From Gerris lacustris (lineage: Eukaryota; Arthropoda; Insecta; Hemiptera; Gerridae): DNA of 64,000 nucleotides. Shown here one piece after another: positions 41,871 through 51,898 of the stretch (its first letter is position 1; each line of letters opens with the position of its first letter). The stretch is from NCBI GenBank assembly GCA_951217055.1, contig OX578277.1, forward strand, positions 66,806,388 to 66,870,387, in the 5' to 3' direction. The notes under the pieces are model-generated. The model made no database searches and was not told the DNA's origin. It was given only the letters and a program-made list of their open reading frames with translations. The translations under genes and the position numbers were made by a program.

Positions 41871-43191
41871 CTGAAAACATATCAAAGGCAATATAAAAAG
41901 ATTTATTGTGGTTTAAACTACTCTCTCTCCTTGTTGAGCTATGTTATGATAATGCTTCAAATTAACATTTTTTTAAATAATATTTTTGAATATCTTTCTT
42001 TCAGCCGTATTTTCATAATTGTTACCACCTTTTATTTCTTTATTCTTAATATAGGCCAACTTCAATCCATCTATCAACATTTATTCTTCCCTAATTTGTA
42101 TGTAAAATATTTATCTGCCCTTTTTAAATTATAAAACCCCCATCAAAAAGAGATTCGAGACTCTTTCTCTCCCTGATCCCTCACCAATTCTCACATTTGC
42201 ATGACTGCTGGACGTATCTTGGTAAACGAAAATATTTCTTGGTGTTTTGTGGTCTACTTTTACTGGTTAAAATTTTTACATTTCTTTTTGTAAATCTGTA
42301 AAAACAAATTTATGAATTTAATTTAAAAAAGAGAATTAAATACAGTATAATTTAAAAATATTGCAATATATTTTGAAAAATTCTTGAACAAAGCATAATT
42401 TCTAGAGGATTATAATTGCCCAATTAATTTATAGCTGCACGTGAATTTCTTTTTTTCTGAACTGATGACCCATTAAGGATACTTTCATTTTGATGAATGA
42501 AGTGTTAGACATAAGACACTAACACGTATCATATGTATTTTTTAAACTAAGGGAAGCTGGCATACTTTATGAAAATTGAAAAATAAGGCCTCATTCACAC
42601 TAGAGATTCCGGAATGCGAGTCACGAATGCAAGATTCTAATGATACAAAGCGGCTTATGGCTTCATTCAGACCACGATTCCGGTATGCAATTCGTATGAG
42701 ATTCTCAAATTGAGTATCCCGTCACCGGGAGCCACCTCGATTCTTTTTAGAATCAAGCGGCTCATCATACATTGCGCTATATGGGTCCATTCTGAATTGC
42801 CTTCCACTACAACCCTCTTGCTATTTATTTTCTTTAATAAAATATTTTAATTATAAGTACATAATAATAACTGTAATATAATTAATTATTTAAAAATTAA
42901 ATACATATATGTAAGTGTAATAAAAGTGGGAGCAAACTAGGAAAAGTGGGGGGAAGAAGCCACCGATATACTAAATCTTGATACTTTTTGAATCTCATAC
43001 ACGAAACGCATTCGTGAATCGCATTCCGTAATCCCAGTGTGAATGAGCCCTAAGGCTAGACTTTTATTTCACTACCTTCACTTAGATTTTTTTTTACTTC
43101 CACTTAGAACTTTTAGAGAGATCTATGGTTTTTTGACAAATAAAAGCTTTATTTTAGAAAAATTAGTAGAATGACAAAACATAATTTTTAC
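41871..43191 (-). other. Amt intron 7 with a nested DNA transposon
   Basis: A 1.3-kb intron between coding exons 7 and 8. It holds the TAA-flanked element at 42,587-43,050 and otherwise AT-rich sequence. Confidence 0.85.
42587..43050. mobile_element. Non-autonomous PIF/Harbinger-like element, 464 bp
   Basis: The ends GGCCTCATTCACACTAG and the inverted CAGTGTGAATGAGCCC are flanked by TAA at 42,584-42,586 and 43,051-43,053. Subterminal GAATGCGAGTCACGAATGC is mirrored near the right end. TAA duplication and GGSCTCATTCACACT termini fit PIF/Harbinger. It has no open frame. It sits inside an Amt intron and does not touch splice sites. Confidence 0.85.
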
Positions 43192-43310
43192 CTTCAACGA
43201 TCCTACAGAACCAGTGAAAATAAAGCCACCACGTTTAAATACAGGTTGCAGGATAATGCCGGTGAATCCTCCACCAAAATGAACCGCTGTTGCATCCAGT
43301 GGATCATCAA
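43192..43310 (-). CDS. Amt: Ammonium transporter Amt, coding exon 7 (second pore histidine)
   Basis: Acceptor AG at 43,312-43,311, donor GTAAAA at 43,191. Encodes VDDPLDATAVHFGGGFTG and then a loop ending GSVGSLK. D-D-x-x-D-A-x-x-V-H-F-G-G-G is a family signature. Its histidine (about residue 336) matches the second of the twin histidines that line the conduction pore (H318 in E. coli AmtB). Confidence 0.94.
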
Positions 43311-43743
43311 CTATAATGTATTAGACAGAGTTTTTTTAAATTTGTATTAATTTTAACTATTAACTAATAGTATCAATTATTATCCTATAAAAAAGGTAGA
43401 TTTTTAATCTTTAAATCTTGACCTAAATTCAAGTTCAATTTATTCCTCATAAATTTGTAAAAAATCACAAAATTTAATTATTTTTCTATCATTAAAATAC
43501 AACTTTTCTTCAATGTTTGATTTAACTTAAAAAAAAACCAAAGATATGTGATATATAATACAAAAAACCAACCTCTAATTATTAGTCAGAAAATGTTAGT
43601 CTCAAAAACTCTTTGATAATTATCTTGCATTCTGACCTACTTTAAATGATTTGAAACTATTTTTTTTCTTTATTTGGAAACTTTTGCGTTTTAGAATGTT
43701 GGACCACAAAGTAATTTAACTTTTTTAAAAATGCATGTGTTAC

Positions 43744-43855
43744 CTCTCACATAAAGTACAGCATAATGAAGGGTGTAAAAAACTAAGCAGGCAATGGCAC
43801 CAACTAAAATTGCACTCCAGCACTGAAGAACATTAGCTGATGCACAGATAGCCAC
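43744..43855 (-). CDS. Amt: Ammonium transporter Amt, coding exon 6
   Basis: Acceptor AG at 43,857-43,856, donor GTAACA at 43,743. Encodes VAICASANVLQCWSAILVG and the following hydrophobic helix to LHYAVLYVR. It corresponds to the A-x-C-A-x-x-N-x-x-x-x-W-x-A-x-x-x-G region in the second half of the Amt fold. Confidence 0.92.
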
Positions 43856-44124
43856 CTATAAAACAGATATTATTTTTTAGTTCTAAAATACTTTCTTTTT
43901 TTTTCGGTTTTACTCTGAGTTAGGTAAGATTATTTACTCTATGTTGAAAATTGTAATAATATATATTTATTTCGAATTACTAGCAAAATATTTAAATTCT
44001 GATCCAAACTGTTATAGCTTTATCTTTATTCATTTACTAGGGTTGGCTGGAAGCGAAGTGACACAGCTATGTTAATTAAAAGAATTAACTAAAAAGATAT
44101 TGGGCTCTTTCTTTTACAGACAGA

Positions 44125-44290
44125 AAAGCAAAAATCGGTCCGAAACAACTCAGACAAACTTTCTTATATTTAAGTTCATAATCACTTATCCCAGTGCTTT
44201 TCATTTACATATTAGTTTTCAAGTTTTCATCGTTCCATTTAATTAATATTAAAAATTTTATCAAAATTTATCATAAAATGTATTTTGTCC
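44125..44290 (+). repeat. Fragment of the 21.6-25.2 kb inverted-repeat family
   Basis: AACTCAGACAAACTTTCT, GTTCATAATCACTTA, CCCAGTGCTTTTC and TTATCATAAAATG follow the order seen at 22,140-22,275. It is a diverged, truncated copy in the Amt intron just downstream of coding exon 5. Confidence 0.65.
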
Positions 44291-44367
44291 TAAATATCAG
44301 GCAAGTTGAGACGCTAACCACTTTCGGATCCTCCTTTTTTTGCTAGTGCACATAATATGATACTTAC

Positions 44368-44601
44368 AATGCCAGTTAAAGTTGCATTAACAGTGAGTGA
44401 AAATGGCCAAGGTGCTGATCCTCCTACCCACCACCGGCATATGAGAAGGGAGAGAGCTGCTGCCCCAGATCCACCCAGAATTGTGTTTATCATAGCTCTA
44501 GCTATAGAATTGCCTTGTCCCGAACCTGTTACTGCACCCATGGAACCTCCATTAAATGAAAGAAAGCCAGTAACCAGTAACAATGCACCAATCCCCATCA
44601 A
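44368..44601 (-). CDS. Amt: Ammonium transporter Amt, coding exon 5
   Basis: Acceptor AG at 44,603-44,602, donor GTAAGT at 44,367. The exon is 78 codons in phase 0 on both sides. It begins LMGIGALLLVTGFLSFNGGS, the G-x-x-x-L-x-x-G-F-x-x-F-N-x-G-S motif of Amt/MEP proteins. It then covers the helix pair reaching NATLTGI. An apparent Met at the exon start is internal, not the translation start. Confidence 0.95.
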
Positions 44602-44694
44602 CTAAAATAACATAGTAATTCTATAAATAAAATAGTGCTGGACAAAGATATTTTTATAAATACAAATCCTACAACCTACCTTATAAATTATATT

Positions 44695-44895
44695 CTTTTT
44701 ACAATTAGTATTAAATTTGACACACAGATTGGCCAACCTATATGAGGAAAAAAAGTCACTAGGCCTATGGCAGGGGTGGAGCCAGTGGCATTTTTATTGG
44801 CATCATCTTCTCGAATTCAAAATCCAGTGCTCTCATTGGCTCCCCTCCACATTTTTAAGCTGTCAAAAGTTAAAGTTAATACTAATTGTAAAAAG
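44695..44895. repeat. Foldback MITE-like inverted repeat, 201 bp
   Basis: CTTTTTACAATTAGTATTAA at the left is the exact complement of TTAATACTAATTGTAAAAAG at the right. An adjoining TTTGACA/TGTCAAA word is also mirrored. It lies in the Amt intron upstream of coding exon 5 and encodes nothing. Confidence 0.75.
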
Positions 44896-47327
44896 AGTAT
44901 TGTTAATCATGTAGTTCTAATTTTTTTATATGTTGCTAGGGCTTAAGCCAATTATAATAAACCAAGTTTGCATCTTTGAAAGACCTGTGACAGCAGAGGT
45001 ATGTTAAAGTGCCGATCTTGTTTCATTTTTTGGCTAAAAAAAATAATGAATTTGGGAAAAATGATTTTCTCAAAAAATAGATGAATACAGAATCTTATCC
45101 CATCCTAAAATTCCAATGCATCCGAAAAATTCTGAGCATTACGTGTGAACGCTTTGACATATAACTCTCTCCAACAAACTTAACCTGAGCATTGAAATTT
45201 GCTGCAACTTATTTTTTTTTTTTTCTAAGGACTACAATTATCGAACTAAAGAGCAGTATAAGTTGGATTTACGCATGACTACGACTTGAGTAAAAATTGA
45301 CAAATTTAGTTGACATTTGATGTATGTGTTCCTTTTGACAATGCTCAGACTAGTTCGTTGGGGAGAGGTATCCATCAAATCGGCAACCCTCGCACAATAT
45401 TTTAAAATTTTGGGATTTTTTTAGTTAAACCAATGGCAATACTGCTATTGAAGTGTTTAAGATCGCCAAATCTATTAAATCGTATCTAAATGTTATAAAT
45501 AGAGAAAATAACGTAGAAAAAAATTATTAATACAAAATTTGTAGCAAAGTTTACCTCTACAATATTGATAACAACTTCTTTTTCTCTCTGATGCTCAGGA
45601 AAAGAGATGTGGAATATGCAGAGATATTAAGCAAATTTAAAAAAAAATACGTGTGTTGTCGTGGGACACCCGGTAGGAACGAAGTTCCTATGAAAAGCGT
45701 AAGTTTCATTAAATATAAATTATAAAATCACACTACTAGGTATACGATGCTTAAACATGGTGGAGTTAGAAAAGAGAAACAAATAAAATATATACTACGC
45801 TAACTATTTGTATTTAGCGGAATTAAGGCAAAATTAATTGAAAAGCATTTTTTTATCATTGAAGTGAACGTCTTGCAATAAATATTGTGTATTGAATGTT
45901 GAGAAAATAGTTAATCATAGAAAGTTGATAGTTAAAGAGGATGATTGTATTAGAGTGAGGGAACAACTGTTCTCTAACCCTCACGCCTACTCCAGTCCAG
46001 TCACCAGCGGTAAAAAACCGTAAAACTTCGTAATTTTGGGAATCAACACCGATTTTCGTAAAAATAAAGGGGCAACCACCCAATTTGCCCACAGGCCACC
46101 CAACTTCAAATTGGAGTGTATATTTTTGATAGTAATTTGGATTTTACAGTGAAAAAAAAATAAAATCTACAATATTTTGCCCCCTGTAAGGTGATTGCAA
46201 AGATAGAAAAATAACCCTTCCGAAACTAGTAAAAAATAAACAGGTCAAGTGTGTGCTTGTCAGCACACAGCGAGGGTCCGTAGGCCACACTTTATAGTGT
46301 TTAACTGTAAAGTGTATAAACAGTGTTTTTTTTAAAATGCTAAAAAGCTTACTTTGAACCATTCTAAGGGTCTGATATTCTCAAAACACACTCTGATAAA
46401 GTATTTTTTTGCCACTGAAATTTCGATCTGTCGTCTGATGTCTGTGCAATACAACCATATAAATACACCGAAAAGACCATAATTATAAAAAAAACGTATT
46501 TTGTCAATAAAAAATAAAATAATATTTTTTTCGAAATTTCCAAAAAGTGGTATCTTTACTTTTGGTCGAAGAATGTTCAGGAATTTTTTCAGATTTTTTG
46601 CACTTCACATAAGCGAGATAGAGGGGGGGGGGGGGGGGGACACACTTCAAACTTGCCTACGCTCGCCCTATCAATGTTATAAAATAAGAATTATATATTT
46701 TTGTAATCAGCTCGACGTACCCTTTCATATGATACCCCTCACGGTGTCGAAAAAAAAAATTTTAACCCTTAAGTTTTTTTACCCTAATTTTTTTGAAAAA
46801 TATTTTTTTTAAGTCGCTATATTTTTAAAGTATGTGGGCAGGTACAAGACACATACATGCCAAATTTCAAAGTGATCGGACGAAAGGTGTAGCCGTGAGA
46901 GCATGCGAGAGGACGGACGGACAGACACACGCAGGAAAATATAAGGGTCCTTGGTTTTGCCTACGGACCCTAATAACACTTATATCGTTGTAAAATATAA
47001 ACGGTTAAAATATAAATTAATGAAACTTAAGGGATCTTTACCATGTAAGGGGAAGTTTGTTTTCATGCAATCGTGCAGTAGGGGCAACTACCCATTTTGC
47101 CCCTAGGCCAACCAACTTCAAAATTTCAAATTGGAGTGTATATTTTTGAAAAAGAAATTACATTTTATTTTGAAAAGTCGAGGGAGGGAGTAAATACTTT
47201 TTATTTAGGGCTGGTTTATGAAAAAGATATCCGTCTTTTATCCACATTATAGAAAAAAATAAGTCCTACTACTTTTGAAAGTGAATAAAATTTGAAATAA
47301 AAGTTATTTACAAAGTAAGGTACTTAC
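44896..47327 (-). other. Amt intron 4, repeat-rich
   Basis: The intron between coding exons 4 and 5 spans 44,602-47,327. Besides the foldback at its 3' end it holds dispersed-repeat material: a CGTGGGACACCCGGTAGGAA phrase at about 45,661, a TTAGGGTCCGTAGG-family copy at 46,420-46,985, and a poly-G run. No nested gene was recognised. Confidence 0.7.
46420..46985 (-). repeat. Dispersed repeat copy (TTAGGGTCCGTAG family) with poly-G run
   Basis: Read on the minus strand it starts at about 46,975 with TTAGGGTCCGTAGGCAAAAC and AAGGACCCTTATA, then has TGTCTGTCCGTCCGTCC. The first part matches the plus-strand copy at 29,570. The other end carries GATCTGTCGTCTGATGTCTG, a phrase repeated at about 47,781-47,800. 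A run of 18 G residues lies at 46,622-46,639. It is a decayed mobile element of unknown class, and the 103-codon plus-strand frame here is not a gene. Confidence 0.7.
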
Positions 47328-47530
47328 AGGCAGTGAATGACCAGGCATATCGTTTGGTTTGCCATTAGAAAACCTTCCAATTCTTGGTCCAAGCATGGCA
47401 GCTGCCACAAATGAACAAGCACCACTGAACGCATGTATTACACCACTGCCTGCATAGTCGATATAACCTATTTTCTTGAGCCAGCCTTGATCATACCAAA
47501 CCCAGTGACTTACTACAGGGTATGTTACTC
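47328..47530 (-). CDS. Amt: Ammonium transporter Amt, coding exon 4 (Amt signature, first pore histidine)
   Basis: Acceptor AG at 47,532-47,531, donor GTAAGT at 47,327. Encodes GVTYPVVSHWVWYDQGWL, then D-Y-A-G-S-G-V-I-H-A-F-S-G, and ends PNDMPGHSLP. The segment satisfies the ammonium-transporter family signature, D-[FYWS]-[AS]-G-[GSC] through G-x-R. Asp167 and His175 correspond to AmtB D160 and H168 (periplasmic substrate recruitment and first pore histidine). Trp154 matches W148. Confidence 0.96.
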
Positions 47531-47734
47531 CTGTTACAAAAAATACCAAACTTATTTACTATACATATAATTATTCATTTATAATAAATGTGATTTTTTA
47601 AGTATTGCATATTCAGTGGCGTCGCCAGGACTACTGCCATCTGTTTCGAATCTCCCAGCATCCGCAACCCAACACCGAATCACGTCTCTAAGTTCTTCTG
47701 CACAAACTTACATATATTTACATGTTTTTGAGTT

Positions 47735-47945
47735 TGAGGTCCCTAGAGTCCAATAAAGTAGTTTTTAGAAAATTTCGATCTGTCGTCTGATGTCTGTGCA
47801 GACACATGGAGCCTAAACTAAATGGGCCGACTTTGATAAAATTTGTCATACAAGTTTAGAAAAATCATACCCCCTAGCGAAATCTAGATATTTGGGGGCA
47901 CTACCCTCCAAAAACTCTGAAAAAATGTGAAATAAAATTTTAAAT
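47735..47945 (-). repeat. Fragment of the giant-inverted-repeat family
   Basis: GAGGTCCCTAGAGTCCAA, TGCAGACACATGGAGCCTAAA, AAGTTTAGAAAAATCATACCCC and the CTACCCTCCAAAAACTCTGAAAAA end follow the order of the right arm at about 24,150-24,350. A hAT-like terminal word, CAGTGGCGTCGCCAGG, lies just outside at 47,614-47,629. Confidence 0.65.
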
Positions 47946-48339
47946 GTAAATAAATTTGTCTGTTTAATAGGCTATACCTTTTTTTGTCTATTTATTTTAT
48001 ATTTGCATTTTTTTTATTCAGCAATTATTAGGCCACTAGAGTGGCGACTAGCACTGAAATCGTAGAATAACGTATATGTTAGACCAAAGGACCGCAGAAA
48101 ATTGCAGAAACAGATTTATTGAGGATCCATTACATTTTTGCTGCAGAGGCACAAGGTACCGATGCTATAAATAGGTTAAACAAGGAATATATTGCCAGGT
48201 GGTACGTTTTGACCGTTTTATCTTTTATTTCTTAACATAAATATAAATGAAGATGGTTGGCTATTTATGTTCTTGTTGCATTCTTTATCGTATATCCACA
48301 TGTCAGCACAGCTCAGTAACATGGGAAACTGGGTTCTCT

Positions 48340-48605
48340 TTTACTTTGTTTCCTACCTAGATTGATATCCATAAAATTTTGACACACAGGATTGGTTAGA
48401 AAGTGGATAACTATTAGGACAAAGGAATATCACACTTTTATCTTTCAGTTTTGATACATGTATTCTGATTATGAGTCACAAAATTACCCACTAAATTCAT
48501 CTCAATTTCAAAATAAACAATACTTTTCCTTTAGGTAAGAATAGTAAAAAGGTGGGGTAACAAAGTAAAAGAGTGCAACAAACTGAATACCAGTGAATTT
48601 ACTGT
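48340..48605 (-). repeat. Diverged internal fragment of the 23.07-24.05 kb element family
   Basis: AAAGGAATATCACACTTTT, ATCTTTCAGTTTTGATA, AATTACCCAC-AAATTCAT and GTAAAAGAGTGCA-AA are the reverse complement, in order, of words at about 23,370-23,580 inside the TAA-flanked transposon. Terminal repeats were not found, so this is a truncated or eroded copy in an Amt intron. Confidence 0.7.
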
Positions 48606-48740
48606 CTCAATTCAATAATTTCATTATGTTTGGTGGTTATTTGTTATTACTTAGAGATATTATCAAGACAATTTAAAAACTATTCCTAAAAATGGCCAGT
48701 GCAAATTTAAACAGTAACATTGAGTGTTAATTTACTCTAC

Positions 48741-48968
48741 CGGAAATAATAGCACTGTAGATTAGATAAGCAGCAAAATTGCAGCGTTCTGCAACGGCTC
48801 CTGATATGATGGTGGCGGCAGTAGCTGCAAACACGAACTGGAAGAACCAATGTGACAAATGATCATCTGGTAAGTCTATTGAAAGCCAGTAAGAGCGCCC
48901 TATGTATGGACTACCAGTGCCGTAAGCTATAGCGTATCCAAAAAGGTAGTAGCATATTCCGCAAATGA
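48741..48968 (-). CDS. Amt: Ammonium transporter Amt, coding exon 3
   Basis: Acceptor AG at 48,970-48,969, donor GTAGAG at 48,740. Begins [16 protein letters not shown], a transmembrane helix with the Y-x-x-x-G-Y-x-x-A-x-G pattern of Amt proteins. It then has the extracellular loop [18 protein letters not shown] and the highly conserved [17 protein letters not shown]. The motif G-A-V-A-E-R is close to invariant across Amt/MEP transporters. Confidence 0.95.
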
Positions 48969-49330
48969 CTGTAACATATAAAAATAGTTACTTCTTTAGA
49001 TTGTTACTCCTCTAAGTTTTTTTTAAGAATATAAATTACTATGACTGTAGAACTAATAAGACAAAAGGATGTTTAGTCCAATGGACTAAGGGACAAAGGA
49101 ATATCACATATCACACTTCTGATTTAATAAGGGGAGTAACATTCTAAATAAGAATTTTCCGTATACCATCTTTAGATTGTTATACTCCCCTTTGTTTTTG
49201 TTTTTTTATAAGGGGAGTTAATTATCTAAAGAAGGGCCTAAAAATACATGTGTTCATCAAAAATTCACCTCAAAATAATAATAATTAATTTTTGTTACCT
49301 ACACATATAAGGACCATAAATTTTACTTAC

Positions 49331-49420
49331 ACATATCCATCAAATTTTTCATTATGATGTTAATGGTATTTTTAGTGTGGACAGAACCGGCTTCTAAGCA
49401 TGCAAATCCTGTCTGCATCA
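49331..49420 (-). CDS. Amt: Ammonium transporter Amt, coding exon 2
   Basis: Acceptor AG at 49,422-49,421, donor GTAAGT at 49,330. Encodes LMQTGFACLEAGSVHTKN and IMKNLMDM. M-Q-x-G-F-x-x-L-E-A-G-x-V-x-x-K-N is the N-terminal signature of the Amt family. Confidence 0.95.
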
Positions 49421-50499
49421 CTGCAACAAATGTATCACAAGTAAATATTGTTTGCGCCTTTATAATTAGATTTAATATTAATTAGATTAAAACAAAAAAC
49501 GTTTTTGCAGAGTTATAAGTACAATTAATAAAAATCTTGCGGATCACCTCAAAAAATGGAGAATAATTATATAAATATAATAATATGCAGAATATAAATA
49601 AAAACTTCGTTTCGTTAACAGTAAGCAAACGTTAAGACCTATTTACATCTTTAAGACCTTACCTAACAGTTAGACCTATTTACATCTTTCTATATTGTTA
49701 TTTATTTTATATTGGTTATGAATTATGAACTAGGGGCTCTGCATCTACTAGTTTTGCTCTTCCACTCCCAGAAGACGGCCACTGCTCGGCCGTAACTCTG
49801 GTGCGCATCCTTCCCCCGTCAGTGGCACAGGGGAGTCCTATGTGGAGATCAAGGTGTAGGGCATTGCATTGAGCTTATGAATAATTAAAAGACAATTTAT
49901 TTATTATGGAATAAAAACATTAGCGTTTAAATTGATAAATAAAAAATCCCTAAATCCCACAATTACTCTCAAAAACAATAATTGGCATTATATTATAAAA
50001 AAGTTTTCAGAATTAAAATGAAACAACTATTAAAGGCAAGTATAATAAAAAAAAATATAAAATTGCCAAGTTTATGCTTTCAGTATACACAACGGGTCGG
50101 TAGGCAATTTAAAAAATAGGACGAATTTGTTTACCAGGATAATTAGCCGTATCTAAATGGCGGCCTTCTAAAAGTTTGTGTTACTTATATTATAACTTTT
50201 GAACCAGTTATTGTAATGATGTAAAACAAACACCTTTGTTAGCAATTTTATTTTAAAAATGCGATGAAACAACTACAAACTGTCAAGCCCAATCCGTGCC
50301 AATGATAATAAATGTTTAAGATTTTGGGGAGAAAACATTTGTTCTCACACAATGTGCAACGTATATAAAAGACTTCCGTAAAAGAAGAAAACAACTATTA
50401 ATTTTCGTTGATTTGTTAAAAAAAATGGGAAGGACACATGGAGCAAAGATAATTTGTACAAAACGAAACCAAATATGTATTTGTACTAAGGGTGTCCTC

Positions 50500-50690
50500 C
50501 TCTTTCATTTAACACCCCCCCCCCCCATGGCACATTTTCAGCTAAAAAAATTCAACCCATTAAACTTTAACCCCTAGTTTTTGAGGGATGATTGTTTAGG
50601 GGTTCTCTATAATTTTCCTGTGACCTGCTCAAGTTTCTAATTTTTGTGTTGGGTACTTTCAGATCAGATGTGTTACAGAAAGACAAGCGC
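50500..50690 (-). repeat. Dispersed repeat fragment matching 29.57-29.80 kb
   Basis: AACCCCTAGTTTTTGAGGGA and ATAATTTTCCT, followed by AATTTTTGTGTTGGGTACTT, are the reverse complement of the plus-strand copy at about 29,660-29,770. A 13-base C-run lies at about 50,514-50,526. Confidence 0.75.
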
Positions 50691-51027
50691 AGGAATGAAT
50701 AAAAGTGTGTATTCTCTGGCACATGGCTTTCCGACGGTTGGTGCTAAAATTCCCAAAGTTTAAGGTTTAATTTTGGATAAAAAAAAAAAAAATGTGTTGT
50801 AACTTGTATTTGAATCCATGATCGTGAGACCCTTAGATATTCTAACCGAAGAGACCTGTGCTATGAATGTAGTTGCCTTTAAATTATATTATTTTTTATA
50901 AATAATAAACTATTTTATTTCAAATAAAAACTTTAATGAATTATTTCGTCCGATAACTTTGCAAAATTTTATTTAGTTCGCATGCAATTTGTTCCATTTG
51001 ACTCACCTAAGGTAGTTGTGTAAAACA

Positions 51028-51032
<5 letters not shown>

Positions 51033-51061
<29 letters not shown>
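51033..51061. repeat. Short (TA)n tract
   Basis: Pure TA repeat flanking the left side of the inverted repeat that follows; the right side is flanked by a longer TA tract. Confidence 0.9.
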
Positions 51062-51064
<3 letters not shown>

Positions 51065-51084
51065 TAAATTCTCGACCGTAAATA

Positions 51085-51340
51085 TAAACAGAAAACAAAC
51101 AAAACTCAGGTTTCGGTCACAAAAATCGTCTTTATGTTACAATCCCGACGTTTCGGTTTTTACTTAAAACCTTCTTCAGGGGCCGTAAAACATCTAAACA
51201 ACGACTGTGAGTCGTCTGTGATCTGTGAGTCGTTGTTTAGATGTTTTACGGCCCCTGAAGAAGGTTTTAAGTAAAAACCGAAACGTCGGGATTGTAACAT
51301 AAAGACGATTTTTGTGACCGAAACCTGAGTTTTGTTTGTT

Positions 51341-51349
<9 letters not shown>
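51085..51349. repeat. Head-to-head Penelope-like termini with hammerhead-type cores
   Basis: Two nearly identical arms of about 120 bases face each other (51,085-51,206 and 51,229-51,349) around a short GTGAGTCG-rich centre. Each arm contains CTGAAGA, a hairpin GGTTTT/AAAACC and GAAACGTC. That is the order of a hammerhead ribozyme core (CUGANGA, helix II, GAAA, UH cleavage site). On the plus strand the core is at 51,255-51,287; on the minus strand it spans 51,179 down to about 51,147. Helix I can form from CCC before the core and GGG after it, with TTAC/GTAA beyond an internal loop. The base pair at the foot of helix II is A-C rather than G-C. Such motifs are established in the terminal repeats of Penelope-like retroelements. 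No reverse transcriptase is present. Confidence 0.7.

Positions 51350-51421
<72 letters not shown>
51345..51421. repeat. (TA)n microsatellite
   Basis: Pure TA tract directly abutting the right arm of the inverted repeat; likely the elongated insertion flank or tail. Confidence 0.95.
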
Positions 51422-51423
<2 letters not shown>

Positions 51424-51460
51424 GTAATACCGTATTTTTGCACACTGCAATAAGGTACAC

Positions 51461-51742
51461 AATTTGTGTTAGTGAGAGACACCAATAAGGGATGTGCCAC
51501 GCAAGCGTGACACATAGGAACTGATCCAACATTAGACTATACGTCACACAGATGTTGGCTCGGCAATACGCCATATCCTGCATCGTTTCGTCGCGTCCGA
51601 CTCATCAGGGGCTCGACGATGCCCACCCATTAGTATTGCCGAGCCAACATCTGTGTGACGTATAGTAATGTTGGAACAGTTACAGTTCCTATGTGTCACT
51701 CTTGCGTGCCACATCCCTTGGTGTCTCTCACTAACACAAATT
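51461..51742. repeat. Inverted repeat of a retroelement terminus (unit A and partial unit B)
   Basis: The left arm at 51,461-51,569 (minus-oriented unit with a hammerhead core next to it) and the right arm at 51,633-51,742 mirror each other. Shared phrases are GTGTTAGTGAGAGACACC, CCACGCAAG, GACACATAGGAACTG, ATACGTCACACAGATGTTGG and CTCGGCAATAC. The right arm lacks the ribozyme-like core. A third, direct copy of the right-arm sequence is at 51,899-51,972. Confidence 0.85.
51580..51622 (-). ncRNA. Hammerhead ribozyme candidate, copy 1
   Basis: Read on the minus strand: GCATCGTC, GAGCCC, CTGATGA, GTCGGACGCGAC, GAAAC, GATGC. The invariant blocks CUGAUGA and GAAA are intact and a GUC cleavage triplet is present. 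Helix II is GTCG/CGAC closed by GACG. Helix III is a perfect 7-bp pairing GCATCGT/ACGATGC. Helix I is only the 6-base GAGCCC between cleavage site and core, so it would be minimal or formed between two copies. Related elements use such motifs to process their RNA. Activity is inferred, not shown. Confidence 0.7.
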
Positions 51743-51845
51743 TGTTTTGCCAGCCAAGAAAGAATGGCGGTGTGAGAGCACGCTCGTCTCTGATAAAACC
51801 CTATATCTGATCTTCTTGATTTGGTATAGGTCCAGAGTTGGGTGG

Positions 51846-51888
51846 GCATCGTCGGGCCCCTGATGAGTTGGACTCGACGAAATGATGC
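51846..51888 (+). ncRNA. Hammerhead ribozyme candidate, copy 2
   Basis: Plus-strand homologue of copy 1, facing away from it: GCATCGTC, GGGCCC, CTGATGA, GTTGGACTCGAC, GAAA, TGATGC. Compared with copy 1, helix II changes one C-G pair to a U-G wobble, and helix III changes C-G to U-G, so both helices stay pairable despite substitutions. GGGCCC between cleavage site and core is self-complementary, which would suit a dimeric helix I. Confidence 0.7.
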
Positions 51889-51898
51889 AGGACATGGC

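Noticed and set aside
44357..44605. Plus-strand 82-codon frame
   Set aside because: It is the antisense shadow of Amt coding exon 5.
46501..46812. 103-codon plus-strand frame through a poly-G run
   Set aside because: Glycine run comes from the homopolymer and the region is a dispersed repeat.
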